DNA of 64,000 bases from Haliotis asinina. Lineage: Eukaryota; Mollusca; Gastropoda; Lepetellida; Haliotidae. The position numbers were made by a program, and so were the translations under genes. The stretch lies in NCBI RefSeq assembly GCF_037392515.1, contig NC_090291.1:14765001-14829000 (forward strand). The letters are read 5' to 3'. Positions 11,024 through 23,329 of this stretch are shown here, piece after piece. The notes under the pieces are model-generated. The model searched no databases. It was not told where the DNA came from and worked only from the letters and a program-made list of their open reading frames with translations. Position 1 is the first letter of the stretch; every line of letters starts with the position of its first letter.

Positions 11024-11198
11024 ACATACACACACCACACACACACACACCACACACACACACACACCACACACACACGTGTGTGTGTGTGTATATACCT
11101 GTGTGTGTGTATGTGTGTGTGTATGTGTGTTCCCAGAACTGGCAAGGACCAATGAAAACCTCCACAGTTGAGGGCATCTGGGACTTTTCCTAAATTTA
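10887..11198. repeat. Foldback element with a CA/TG microsatellite core
   Basis: Left arm 10887-10960 and right arm 11121-11198 are near-perfect reverse complements over about 75 bp, with roughly four mismatches. Shared blocks include AAAGTCCCAGATGCCCT, CTGTGGAGGTTTTCATTGG and TCCTTGCCAGTTCT. The loop is (CA)n that switches to (TG)n at about 11080, so even the microsatellite is part of the palindrome. It looks like a MITE or an inverted duplication centred on a dinucleotide run. Confidence 0.88.
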
Positions 11199-11449
11199 AA
11201 TATATATATATGCGTCACAATGTCCAGCTACCAGCTTCGGTTAAAGCTTTCAAGTTCCTGATATATGATTCCTGATACTCGTCATGCATATATATAAGCA
11301 TTGTCTTAATCGGTCGACACGTGTACATATTCTCCCAGCGCACGTACATATTTTAATAATATACACACGATTTTTAGAAAATGATGTGGCATAGCCTCAT
11401 TACACTGAAATATAAGCCATCCGATCTCTTCACATGACACTAACCCAAG

Positions 11450-11680
11450 GGAAACGTGGTCCTGTTTCAACTTTCAAATCAAAGCGTACTTTCGCGAGTT
11501 GACGCTCCACGCGAGAACCGGTATTCCCGAATCACGTGACAGACGCGCACATAACAAAGCCCGTCACTGAAGGGAATCCCTGTACTATTTTTGTCCCCAT
11601 GTGATCGCGACTCGTCTCAGCTCTCTCCGAGAAGAATTGAGGAAAGTACTTCATTTCAGTCAAGTTCAACGCCGAGAGAG
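11450..11680 (+). promoter_or_regulatory. Candidate promoter and noncoding first exon
   Basis: This block has more CpG than its surroundings (GCGAG, CACGCGAG, GACGCGCAC). It contains an exact palindromic E-box TCACGTGA at 11532 and ends in a strong splice donor, GAGAG|GTAAGTGA, with the intron starting at 11681. The segment before the donor has no long open frame and would be 5' UTR. The nearest downstream plus-strand exon with an acceptor and a real domain is the alpha-kinase exon at 26807. Joining the two across a 15-kb intron is inference. Confidence 0.35.
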
Positions 11681-13639
11681 GTAAGTGAAGATATTTTTAA
11701 GATAAACGCACGTTCATAATGTGGACTGACGAAAGAAAATCTAATCTGGAAGTAGCAAGTAACAGATGTGTTTTTCCTTGTAACGGCTGATGGCTTCGAA
11801 TCCGCCGCCTCGCGTGTCCTGCTCTACTTCAGCCCAGAGGCAGCAGAGCGTTTTATTTTAAAATTCAGGACATTTCAACATTCTCTTAAATCTCCCAGGT
11901 TGTGTTTAAACTAGCTGAATTACAATTTCTTATGATGAATATCCATTCTCTCTTTCCCGCGTTCACAGATAAGACAAAGCGTGGTTTGGTTGTTTGTTTT
12001 GATCGTTTGAAACGCTTCAGCAAACGACTGGGGGCAGACGACATGTTATTTTGCGAATTTATGACTTATTATTTGGAGAAACGTCATCAGTGAACATCAT
12101 ATTAATGAACATTGATGAAAATTACATCGATTAACATCTTCTTTCGGCTTGTTCTACTTTCCGAATTTGAATAACCCGGTATTTACTTTGTTGAGAGCCG
12201 GTTACCCTTCTTGACATAATAGTTAGTTCCGCTGACCTAAAATGTTGACTCAAAGCAAACGTGAATGGGTTAGTCCGGAGGGGTGTTGGGTTGTCGTGTC
12301 GCTGGCAGATTTTCAGTACAATGCCATTGTGAGACTATGAAAAGGACAGTGAAAGTCAGTGTTTTGTATAAATGAGATTTACAAACCATTCGCTGATGAC
12401 TAGATGACTAATGTAGTCAGTGTTACTGCTGTCATTTACGCCTGTTGGGTTCTGGTAGTTTCTATTTCTTCAGAGACATCTGAATTTTTTAAGCAGCTGT
12501 CCGCAAATTCCAGACTGACAGTATATCAATCGTGTGACATAAAGTTTTGCCGGGTTTTTTTTCAAAAGTACAAAACAATTTTCAAGTATATGATGAGGTC
12601 TTAACTACATATGATCCCACAATAAATCAAATTGCATCTTGCATGTACAGATATGGTAATAGCTAATTTATGTCCCAGTAACTGTTTTGCCTTGACCTTA
12701 TCTTCCTGAAAGCCACCCAACAGGAAAAGCAGTGATTATCATGAAATAGCATAGGGCAGAGAGTATATCCTTGCATTATCCTACTCAGTTTTATGTGCGT
12801 ACTTTGAATGTGCGCTTCAGTTTTCATGTAAGATTTCATACACGGGTGATTTCGTTTAGTTTCATGAATAGATAGATTCCTTATGAAAGCGTGTTCTTAG
12901 ACTCCAACTCACACTGGGATTGTCATTGACTTGCGCTGTCATTACGTTCTCGGAGACTGTAACCAAATTGTTTTGTTAAGCTCATGTTTTGAATGCGTTT
13001 TGGTTGAATACTGAGCAAGTAAGCGCAGCAGGGGTTATATGCATTTATAAAAGTCACTGCGTCGATTGCCACGCCGAACATCAAGAAACACTTTACAGCA
13101 TATATGTCCACGTGTTACAAAATTGAGTAAACAATTTTTTTTAAGTAGGCGTTTGTGTTTGCAAGGTTTTGATAGCCCCGTTTCATCTAACTGATTTTCA
13201 CAAGTATTTGGCCTCCAAACCGCAAGAAATGCAAATTAATTCCAACACCTGAAGCAAATTTACGTACATGCTGCTCAACTTAAAGTGTTAAAAGGACACC
13301 ATGATACCATCGGTCCTCAATCCGTGATGTAAAATGAAACCAGTGCATCGATCAAAGGCACTTATAACAAAAGTGTGTACACAGAAATTGAGCTATTTCC
13401 CGACAATGTCACATAACCAAGGGTAATTTCGTAAGCAGCTGTTAAAATACATTAATTTTGTAACTTATAAATGATCATATCAACATAGAGTAAAAGTCTT
13501 AAAGAGACATTACGCGTTGACCTGGTGTGGCTTTACACCAGCTAATGTGTTGAAGGTCGAGTCGTCTTTGATTGTGGATGCACGGAACCAGCCACGTGTT
13601 AGATGATACTGCTAGAACATTGCTATCAAAGTATGGTTT
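11681..13639. other. No gene seen (possible intron)
   Basis: AT-rich, with short frames only. If the donor at 11681 is used, this is intron. Confidence 0.4.
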
Positions 13640-13776
13640 TAGAAAATATTCAAGCAATGTCACGGCGGGGGACACCAGAAATGGGCTTCACACATTGTAC
13701 CCATGTGGGGATTTGAACCCGGGCCTTGGGCGTGACGAGCGAACGTTTTAACCACTATTCTGTCCCACCGCCTCGT
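13640..13776 (-). repeat. SINE-A copy, tail missing
   Basis: AATATTCAAGCAATGTCACGG, CACATTGTACCCATGTGG, a B-box complement GATTTGAACCC, and TTTAACCACTATTCTGTCCC. The shared terminal module is truncated. Confidence 0.82.
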
Positions 13777-15118
13777 CCATTTGAGTTAGTCCAAAGGACA
13801 ATAGTCTGATCATCGCGTTTGTTCACAGTTGATACCCTGGTCTGTAAGTAAAGAAAGGGCTGACACTGAGATTCGACAAGCGGTAGTGGGTGGTCGGGCT
13901 CCCTAGCTTGATCATAACCGAATTGCGTAGATCCAACGAATCCTTGATGCCGCCCACCATGATACTCTTGAATTACCGATAAAAGAATGTCCTTCGGTCG
14001 GTTCAGTGGACTTTTCAATTCAAAGTACAAATACATTGTCTGGCACCGGTTAAAGAGCATCACCTGAACCCTTCACATAAAACTGAAAACTCAACTTTCC
14101 CAAAGAGAAACCGTGCCCAAAGAGCCGTGAAACATCGGTCTATAGCTCTCAAGCAGTAACTACATAACAGAGTCTGGATAAGACTTTAACAAGATATTTA
14201 ATACCTTCGACAATTTACGTCTCTCCCTGGCCTATAATCACAGTTGTTGTATATACTATAATTGCACGAAGCGTATAGAATGATCAAAAGGGTATTACCA
14301 GACCGTCTTCATCAACGGCACTGTCGTGGTTGTCATAATATGACATGAGATGAAGATGACCTACACTGACCCCACCTTGCCTTTCAGTCCGAAACATCTA
14401 AGATTACTCTCACCTACAAAATCCTGTCAAAATGCCCTATAATGATTTTTTTCAATTTTTTGAAAGTAAGTCTAGATGCTCTGTCAGATAATTCTTCGTA
14501 TCAGTGTGTACAATGAACAGTTTGAATGTTATTCTACGTACACCCCAAGGTGGATGTATTTTTTTTCCCTGTGTGCTTTAATGTCTGTGAAATATTTCAG
14601 ATGCATTGTATGCTTGGATCGTAAACACCAGGTGGTAGAATAGGAGCCTATATGTCTAAGAATTTTAAAACTTAAAATTGCAGGGTAGTTCTTTTTGGGC
14701 TCACAAAGGGAGAGATTTATGGCGACCCCTGTTCAAGTAGACAAGCTGTTTATACATAGTTCTTACTCATGGACAGAGAAATAGATGTCATTTTGACAAT
14801 TTTGTCATTTTAACTACATTTGATAAAATATTCGACTTACTACTATCAATTTAGTTTGATTGAATGTAGTTTAATACCGCACTTGGCAATATTCCAGCTT
14901 TAAGGCGACTATACGCTATTGGAGACATTCGAAATTCAAAAGACATTTTCAAAACAATCGAAAGTCGAAACATCAATAACATAAACCAAGGAACGGCAAG
15001 AAAATCGAAATTTCCCAAAAATATCTGAAATATCAAAACAACGAAAATGAACTTGAAATAAAGAGAAAATGGTAACTAGGAACGTAGGCGCGGAGCTAAG
15101 AAGACAAGGTCGTAACTG
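13777..15118. other. No gene; repeat B head scrap at 14866-14910
   Basis: The only recognised item is TTTAATACCGCACTTGGCAATATTCCAGC-like sequence at about 14870, the start of a repeat B copy. A minus-strand frame at 13755-14063 partly overlaps a SINE and has no domain. Confidence 0.45.
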
Positions 15119-15300
15119 GACGAACAACTAGTCTCTTAAATGAACATATTTTACTGAAAAAAAGTTCAGGGTGAAAATACAATAATATGATGAAACGGAG
15201 CCCCGAGACTGTCCTCATTTTCAGAAGCTAAGGAAATCTAGACTTGTGTGGGTTTTCTTGGATACATTTGTTTGGCTTTCATGGATACGACAGACTAGGT
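15119..15300 (+). repeat. Repeat C, copy 2
   Basis: Block-for-block match to 10567-10760, in the same orientation and 4.5 kb away. ACAACTAGTCTC, AATATGATGAAACGGAGCCC and GGAAATCTAGACTTG are the clearest. Confidence 0.65.
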
Positions 15301-16049
15301 CGTAACTTAGAAATACTCGTACGAACTATAACGTACGAAATACTCGTAATTTCTTAAAAAAAAGTTAAGTTATTTGAAATAAAGAAACTTCGGTCCAAAA
15401 TATAACATCTGTTACCAAAGAAACACTATCAAGCTTTTGCAGGAAGCATTACACAGATATTCGTCAGGTAACAGGTTGTTTGCTAAGAAGACGGGAAAAT
15501 AGTCCACCTCCCCAAAGTTCCATATGACTTCCCAACTTTTGTAACACACTTTCGTCAAGACACCGCACATAATATAAAATAACATAATAAACAATACATA
15601 GGGCAGTGTAAACGTCCTGTACACGTCGCTTCTTAACATAAACACGCTGCGATTTAAACAACGAAATGCATGAAGGACAAACTATATTTGACGCCATAAG
15701 CAAATACAGCAAGATAGTGTTTAGGAATATAACAGGCCTGAAGTATCGTTATGTAAATGTCTGACATTCGCTGTTCACCTCATTCGGATGACGTCGTGCG
15801 TAACGCCATTCTAAGTCATAGTTAAAGCTTCGAAAACCCAAAGGCTTTTTATGACTGAATTCATCGGCTAGGACTTGTTGAGAAATATAAAAAGCTTTTT
15901 CTTCACAAGTGCATCCTAAAATTATGGTAGGAATGTTTAACAAGACTTTCGTCGATATGCTGGCGTAGAAAAGAAAGTACTCAGCTGAGGTTATGGCAGG
16001 TTTGCAGTTGGATCCCCCAGGATAGAGGAGAAATCAATCTTCGACTTAA

Positions 16050-16050
<1 letters not shown>
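15301..16050. other. No gene seen
   Basis: Minus-strand frames at 15412-15645 and 15749-15943 have no recognisable domain. AATACTCGTA is repeated at 15312 and 15341. Confidence 0.4.
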
Positions 16051-16144
<94 letters not shown>

Positions 16145-16146
16145 TG
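16051..16146. repeat. (GT)n microsatellite, about 45 repeats
   Basis: Essentially pure GT over about 90 bp. Confidence 0.98.
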
Positions 16147-17440
16147 TGACATGTAATGAATGTTTTTACTGAGTGTGTACTTTTGAAAGTAAGTAAACTG
16201 CATGTTGACTTATGTCAGACGCTTTGTCAAAAACTGGCCACAGTGCGACGAATTTATGGACTCTGGGTTTCCAGGACTATGTTGTAACCCTGTTACTTTC
16301 TTTTGTGTGTCAGTATATATCCCGAATCAAAAACCCCTTTTTGAAGTACTGCATATCACGGAAACTAAGGCAGCCAATCGGACGGTGAAGTCTTATCATA
16401 TAACGATGGCGTGAATAATTGTTTTCCATAAAGAAAATATTTGTCAGTTATTGGCGTTATCAAGAGTAATGAAATAGAGAGGCTCCGAAACATAACAACA
16501 GTCACCCTTCACTCACGATATTCACAACGTAACAATGAAAAAGAAACTGTTTTAGTCATGGATACAAAGGATAGTACAGTAAGTGACATTTATTACGAGC
16601 ACGCATATAACGAGCATACATATATTTCGAACTGTTTTACCCCACCACTTTCTGTATATATTACTCGAAGTATATACCCAACGAACTATGACTATACTGA
16701 GCTGAATTTTGTCTCTTCCAGTGTAAATGCATTTGTTTACGGGTGTATTATACGGTGTGGTTAAAGAGCAGACAAATATCAGAAGGTATCCTTAGGTCAT
16801 ACACGTTCAGATTATATGGAAAAGAGAGTCTCACATGCGTCATTTGAGGTAAGGGCTAAAAATAGAACTGACGCATCTGGAATCAAGCAACACTATCGTG
16901 TAATAATGAAGTTCATGATAACGGTAACTGTTCAAAGCGGTGTCACAGAAGCTCAAAGGTCACTGAATTGTCTCTTTGTGTGACTTTCTGAATCATAGTC
17001 GGCCTCGTGTTACACACCCACCCGTTCTTCTTCCATTGATCCTCTTTGTTCGTGAGAGCCTAGCAACCGATTGCTATTTCTAGCATTCCAATTTCATTAA
17101 CGGCTTTGCAACCTGATATTCAAGACTACACAAGTGCCGTATTCCCCGTCAAAGGGCAGATAATTTATAGTGGTGTGATCCACTTTTTAGTGCCAGTATA
17201 GGCGCCTTAATACCACGTGCGTTGTCTCTATATCGTTGGTAGAACCATTTCCTATCAAATCCACAAAACTTTAAACATTACATGACATGTCACTTCGTTA
17301 TTATGGATGTTCTTCCCTCGTTATCCCGAATGGTCGGATAATTTACGTTTCTACATCTTCATGGCCGCGAGATTCGAGATAATCGTTCATCGATAATCGT
17401 TTGATCGTTCATCGTCACTTGTGTCATCGTATCCCAACTG
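16147..17440. other. No gene seen
   Basis: Open frames at 16202-16414 and 16441-16764 lack recognisable domains and flanking splice logic. Confidence 0.4.
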
Positions 17441-17830
17441 CTTAGATCGATGCTCATGCTGTTAATCGCTGTCTGGTCCATACTCGAATGTTTACAGACC
17501 ACCGCCACACAACTTGATTATTACTAAGTACGGCGTAAAACTAAACTCACACACCGTAAAATATGAACTGAAAACTGACATGAAAGTGGGTTTTTTTCGA
17601 ACTTGATTCTAATTTACTGGTATAAATAGATAGATTAATGTTTGTGCATTGTTTAACACGGTCAAGTTCAACTGTATGACACACGGCGGTCTGTCAGCTT
17701 TCGAGTCTGGACCAGACAGACCAATGTCATACATCATAAGAATCGATCTCTGGGATACTCTGTATAGGCCGAGAGAGCCGATCGCAGCTAATCTCTTCTT
17801 AGCACAATCATGGACTGACAATCAATTCTA
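17441..17830. repeat. Diverging repeat B pair
   Basis: 17447-17555 is a minus-strand copy (CGATGCTCATGCTGTTAATC, GTCTGGTCCATACTCG, TACGGCGTAAAACTAAACTC). 17684-17830 is a plus-strand copy (GGCGGTCTGTCAGC, GAGTCTGGACCAGACAGACC, GATACTCTG). Their heads face each other, with about 130 bp of unrelated sequence between them. Confidence 0.7.
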
Positions 17831-17904
17831 AACGGTTCACCGGTGACAAAATCATATATGTGAAACACCATAGATGGAAAACAGAGCATATATGAACGAT
17901 GTGA

Positions 17905-17965
17905 CTGAGGCAGTATTCCAGCAGTCTCACGCTGTGTGGACACCAGAAATGAGCTTCCCACTGAA
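17905..17965 (-). repeat. SINE-A middle fragment
   Basis: GCAGTATTCCAGCAGTCTCAC followed by GACACCAGAAATGAGCTTCC matches the body of SINE-A only. Confidence 0.55.
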
Positions 17966-18791
17966 CTCACATATGTTGACGTGAAAATGGTCACGTTTTT
18001 TTCTTTATTCTTTTGTTCGATAATCATATTAAAACAAAGAAAGTATTGTTATCTCTGTTTACTTTCATAAATCACCATAATCCCTTGTTATTTCACCCCC
18101 GTAAACCCTATGCCCACAGCAGTAATCAACACGGCAATATGACACTACCTTGCCGGACACCAGTCTCTAAACTATATATTATCATTAAGCAGATAATCCT
18201 CTCGAGCACTGCAATTCTAATATTCCCTCCCGCTGTATATTCGGCACGTGTTTTTATCAAGCGTGAACTTTGTCATACGAGAGCATTAGCCCGTCCGTCT
18301 CCCAAATGCGACCGCTTCGCCTTGAAAGCTTTGTTCCGTCTTCGATAGCGACGGCTGGGTAAAACCAGCGTCGTCAAACACAAGCCTGCTCGGCGTCGGG
18401 GCTCGCTGGGAGCAGCTGTTCGATTTCTTTGTCAAGTATTTTGAGTATAAAATAGGGGTATGACACACAGATTGCATAGGGGGATGTTAGTGGAGATAAA
18501 CAAGACGCTACTAAAACGTTTCTTATCAGGAACGCTGAAAATAGATATGATGAAAGGTGCTACGGATGTGACTTCTCAAATTTTAAGATTTTGCATGATG
18601 CGGAATATTCATGAATTTCATTACTTGATTTCAAGATAATTTTTGTGTTTGTACATATTTTAAGTGTGAAAAATATTCACATTTTGTTTTTCAAACATTA
18701 TGCATGTTCAATGATAAACGCCCTGTGTATAACAAAATCGAGACAATAGTTTAACAGGATGTAACATATTTCCCTCAGTGTGACTGAGGAA
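17966..18791. other. No gene seen
   Basis: The frame at 18013-18348 is not protein-like. Nothing else is recognised. Confidence 0.4.
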
Positions 18792-18956
18792 GAGTGAGTG
18801 AGTGAGTTTAGTTTTACGCCGCGTTTAGCAATATTTCAGTATTGTCAGGGCCAGAAAACCAGAAATGGGCTTCACACATTGTACCCATGTGAGGAATCGA
18901 ACCCGGGTCTTCGGTGTGAGGAGCGAACGCATTAACCACTAGGGTATCCCACTGCC
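18792..18956 (-). repeat. SINE-A copy
   Basis: GAGTGAGTGAGTTTAGTTTT, ACGCCGCGTTTAGCAATATT, GGGCTTCACACATTGTACCC, GAATCGAACCCGGGTCTTCGG (B box complement) and CATTAACCACTAGGGTATCCC. Confidence 0.9.
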
Positions 18957-19860
18957 ACTTTCTGACTGAGACGAGGGACGTATATATCTATGCTCAATGA
19001 CCCGTAATTGTTAGCACAAATATTGCTCACAGTATCAGTGGCATTGCAAGCAGCGTGTTGTTTTGTTAAATGCTTTCAACATTCCTTTGACTTTTCACAA
19101 CCTGCCAAAAGGTGAATATGAAAAAACACATCTCTTATCCACCGTACCGACTCTGCAAAAGATATACCCCTAAAGACTGACGTGATATCACTTAAATATT
19201 TTTACAGGGGTGACGCTCCTTATAATTACCCTGGTTCACAAACGTATCTGACCCCAGTTTGAAAAGGAAATCCTAACCTCATTTAGAAATTGAAAAGGAA
19301 ACGTGTCCTATTTAAGGCATTGTATCTTGGGGATGGTCGCGAGAACCTTGACACAAAATGTTTAAATGTATAACCTACGCTTCACCGTTGGGAGGCGGAC
19401 ATACGGGTTAGTAAACTACAGACACTGACATGAAGTGCATGTTTCAAATTTATATGGGAGGCGTGGGATCAGTATCGTAGCAGCATGTGAAAATGTCAGC
19501 CGCTCGGTCCCGAAAGGAAGGTACATATGTGTTGCTCACAAATCTTTAATACAAAAGTTACTTATAATAGCTTAACGATATACATAAGGATTATTACAGG
19601 AAGCTTAGGTTTCTTTCCATTACGATTAACACAATTGATATGAGTTGTGTCAGCTGCGCTTAATCTCTAAGGTAATATTTTATACTTCAAATGATAATGT
19701 CTTAAAAAATAATAAATGTCAGAGTGAGCTCCATTGCTAATCTAGGTATGCCTCTTCGAAGGGCAGAATTGCTCACCATCCATGTGCTCAGCATTCAGTA
19801 CAGCCTTGGAGCAAGACTAAGCTTTTGGGTGATTTTAGCACTATTCCTGAATTATCACTA
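18957..19860. other. No gene seen
   Basis: No domain, repeat or RNA gene recognised. Confidence 0.4.
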
Positions 19861-19957
19861 GAAATTAGTTTCACAAATTCTGCCCATCAGGACTCGAACC
19901 CGTGTCTCCGGCGTAACGCGCCATTGTTTTCACCACTACACTACCTCGTCACCCATA
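19861..19957 (-). repeat. tRNA-like SINE fragment, diverged
   Basis: GACTCGAACCCGTGTCTCCGG is a B-box complement with its flank. CACCACTACACTACCTCGTC is an A-box complement. The body differs from the other SINE-A copies (AAATTCTGCCCATCAGG), so it may be a subfamily. Confidence 0.6.
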
Positions 19958-19968
19958 AAATATATGTG

Positions 19969-20106
19969 ACTATTACAGCAAAAGAAACGCAAGTCTCGAA
20001 CAAAAACAAATGAAATGTTTGAAACTAGGCATTCATGTTCGAATTCACGTCCTCTACTGAAAACCTTTATTTAAAAAGTTTCGTTTCTTTTGCTGTTCAG
20101 TATACT
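19969..20106. mobile_element. Small MITE with Tc1-type inverted ends
   Basis: The left end ACAGCAAAAGAAACG (from about 19976) and the right end CGTTTCTTTTGCTGTTCAG (to about 20100) are inverted repeats of about 20-25 bp. They are flanked by TA on both sides and enclose about 90 bp of AT-rich noncoding DNA. TA target duplication and short TIRs are typical of Tc1/mariner-derived MITEs. Related ends recur at 20830 and 37537. Confidence 0.6.
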
Positions 20107-20890
20107 ACGTTAGGATACGCTTTTTGGTTTCCCGGAGGTTGTAGCGTTGGTTCACCTACCAAGGACCGGGTTCGGTGTGACACGCTAGTGCTAGAAAAAC
20201 GATAGCGGTGTCCACCTTTCTAATATGGCTGCCAAATTGGCCTTAAATTTCTGTTTGTGGCTCTTACCTGACTATCTTGTCTTAAGAGATGGTTAGTCAT
20301 TAATGACTGTGGAAAATGGGCATCTATAGACATTACCAAGGGGATGCCATCATCACATGCACAAGTTGTGTTTAGTTCCTAGGCAGTTGCAGTAGCAAAC
20401 TGCATTCCCAGTGAGTAGTAATACAACATGGCCGTAACGGTGGCCATCTTGATATTCGTGCACTAATCGTGACAGATCTTGTTCACCATACACCATCGAC
20501 TACGGTACTCTACAGCTAGGTTCGTTGATGGGAACATGCATGGAACTATAAAATGTGCAAAATGATATTAGATACAGTCTTTCTGTAAAGTAGTGATGCT
20601 ACCCAAGACATCTTCGTTCTAGCCAATGAGACATGCCCGAATTCGTCAACTTGTGACGTGGAACTGATTGTCGACTATTCACCGCAAGAACCCAGTCAAC
20701 CATGGTTGATTTATTGCATGTATGATAAATATGAACAGCAAAAACCGCAAGTTTCGGAAAATCAAATCTCATAAAAGTAAGCGCTCATATTTGTCGTCTA
20801 TTTAAAATCTTGACAAAAAGACACAGTTGCGTTTCTTTTTCTGTTCAGAATATATTCGTTTATAGTCGCAGCGGGCGTATTCTAATATGA
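20107..20890. other. No gene; solo Tc1-type end at about 20830-20855
   Basis: GTTGCGTTTCTTTTTCTGTTC resembles the right end of the MITE just upstream. The rest is unremarkable. Confidence 0.45.
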
Positions 20891-21045
20891 TGGGGCGGTG
20901 AGGTAGCCTGGTGGATTAAGCGTTCACTCATCACGCAGAAGACCTAGGTTCGATTCCCTCATGGGCACAATGTGTGGTGTCCATTTCTGGTGGCACAGTT
21001 GGAATGCTGCTACAAACAGCCTAAAACTAAACTCTTTTACTCTGT
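20891..21045 (+). repeat. SINE-A copy
   Basis: GGTGAGGTAGCCTGGTGG, GGTTCGATTCCCTCATGGG (B box intact), CCATTTCTGGTGGCACAG, and a decayed tail GCCTAAAACTAAACTC. Confidence 0.85.
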
Positions 21046-23151
21046 ATGGACATGCCTATGTGTTCCGTCTGTTGTGACTGCTCAATACACTCGCATCGTA
21101 TCATTTAGTCTGTAAATATTTTTGTCTGTGAGTCCTATGTCCACCCCCCCCCCCCCCCCCGCCCTGAATTTTTACTCCAACGTAAAATAATAAAATCGTT
21201 TTCTCGTTAAAACTATCACAGCGTTTGTAGAAATACACACCCTCATTTGATTTAAAAAAACACATTTACACCTGCAAAGACTTTAAGTCAAAGGGGAAAA
21301 CGTAAGAAGCCTGATCTTTCTTCATCTTAATTTTCTGTAAAAAAATCCGAATAATATTATCAGCAGCACAGCAAGTCGATCTGCATCATAAATTAGTCAT
21401 TGACTATTTTTAAACGATTTCACAATTATTAAAAAAGCATAATTTTCGTTTACTGGTAATTAAAAAAAGTCAACATGCGGGACATTCATGTCTACTTCAT
21501 TGCAACTGAAATTTTTAAAATTAAATGATCATTGATTTTAATATACTGTAATAGCATGAGATTAACAAACCACTTCGACTCAACCGAAGTTTCTCTGCCA
21601 TACCATTATCCGATATTTCGATTTATCCTGCATCTTAATCATTTCTATAACAATAATCCCAATCTACTCGGATTTTCCTAAACCATAACCCTCATCTATC
21701 TAAATTACTGTCACGACCCTCTTTGTGCAACCCCGAATAAACGACGACCAAATCCCGAGTTAAGATTTTGCAACTTAAATCAAGTTACCAACTTCAGCCC
21801 CGAGAATTACCGAGACCCGTATTTTTTGTAATTAATGGCGTCGGGCGACAGTACCCTACCACCATAAGGGACGGCTGTTAATCCCCTAGCTAGCTCCTTT
21901 AAGGGGCACAGAAGTAACTCAAACACCCCGAGAGCACAGACTATCTTGTTATCAAAGCAGTACCCCCAGGGTTGCGACATTGCACGCAATGCGAGGCATT
22001 ATTTGCCTCCACACAGCGTTATCGCTGTTTACCAGATTTGGCTATTGTGCACAGCTTCCCTTGCAGTAAATCTCGTGGTGTCAAGGTCGCGCGTGTACAA
22101 AGACTTATTTCCGTTTCATTTAGACCCGCGTGTAACTCGGAGCATCGTCCTCTCCTTCCTGAATGCTTACTTGGGCATTTCATGAGACAAAGCATTCGTC
22201 ATCGCTCGTCTCTTTCCGTAAATTGTTAACCTGCCGTTGGGTTGTTCCGGAATGACACGAGTTGTCACGATCGAGTTTGATGATTACAGTATATTGTGTA
22301 ATGGTGACAGACTTAGTTTAATAATGTTAATATAGAGACAGTAAAAGAACAGACTGTTGTAATATTAAACAAAGAATAGGGGAGGTTCATTTTCCGCTGC
22401 ATTGTTATACTTGACACTTAGAGAGTGTTTTGGCAGCCTTTTTAGAAGTAAAGGGTTCGCGCCAGACAGCTGGCCTGAGTTCGATTCCTTACGTGGTCGT
22501 AATGTTAAAAAGAGGTATTAAGTTCTCCGTGTTTTACTTGTCTTCGGTTTGTACCAAATCATTGTATTTGTTATATTTTTCTATTAAAGAAAACTATTTC
22601 TGTTTATTCAGGGAAAGAAACCTTTCAAAATTTCCCAATTAGACCACAAGACCAGTGAGTGAACAGTACTTAGTATTCCTGTCAGTATTTCACTGGTTCA
22701 AATAATATTCATCGATTTACAACAAAACTATCAATACAGAACAATGTGACCACCAGGGCCAGTGCAAAGGTATCATTTAGTGGTTCTGATTCTGTTTTCC
22801 TAGCCGGGGACCTCAGGGCCAGTGTAAATTTCGCAAACTGTTTATTTTGTGGTTTTCTCACCTGACGCCCAGCAATGTTCCAGGTATATAAGCGAGGTTT
22901 GTCGTTATCGTAGACTAACATTTACAAATTACTAATTTTAAAGTCGGATTAAATGAAATTAAAGTAAATGACGTAATATCAGCACTTGCTTCGTGTACGG
23001 TTTTTTGTGTTACTGATAGGGCTCATTAGGAGACATTACCGTTTTCTGTCTCCCTGTATTTTCCCCTCTGCCCAGAACCTTCCACTATGCGTTTTACGCC
23101 TCACTAAGCATATATGGCTTCTGTCAGTAAATAAAGCATCAATTTAAGCGG
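21046..23151. other. No gene; poly-C run and a tRNA-like scrap
   Basis: A run of about 18 C lies at 21143-21160. At 22430-22500 AAAGGGTTCGCGCCAGACAG plus GAGTTCGATTCC looks like a decayed SINE-A head. Frames around 21946-22229 overlap in several phases and show no domain. Confidence 0.45.
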
Positions 23152-23322
23152 GGGCGGTGGGGTAGCCAAGTGGTTAAAGCGTTCGCTCGTCACGCCGGAG
23201 ACCCGAGTTCGATTCCCCACGTGGGTACAATGTGTGAAGCCCATTTTCTGGTGTCCCCCGCCGTGATATTGCTGGGATATTGCTAAAAGCGGCGTAGAAC
23301 TAAACTCACTCTCTCTCACTCA
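23152..23322 (+). repeat. SINE-A copy, best preserved
   Basis: GTGGGGTAGCCAAGTGGTTA, GAGTTCGATTCCCCACGTGG, GTGTGAAGCCCATTTTCTGG, CCGTGATATTGCTGGGATAT, AAAGCGGCGTAGAACTAAAC and a (CTCA)n tail. It can serve as the reference copy for this window. Confidence 0.92.
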
Positions 23323-23329
23323 ATTTACG

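Noticed and set aside
10817-11218. His/Thr and Cys/Val frames
   Set aside because: Reading of the CA/TG loop of the foldback element.
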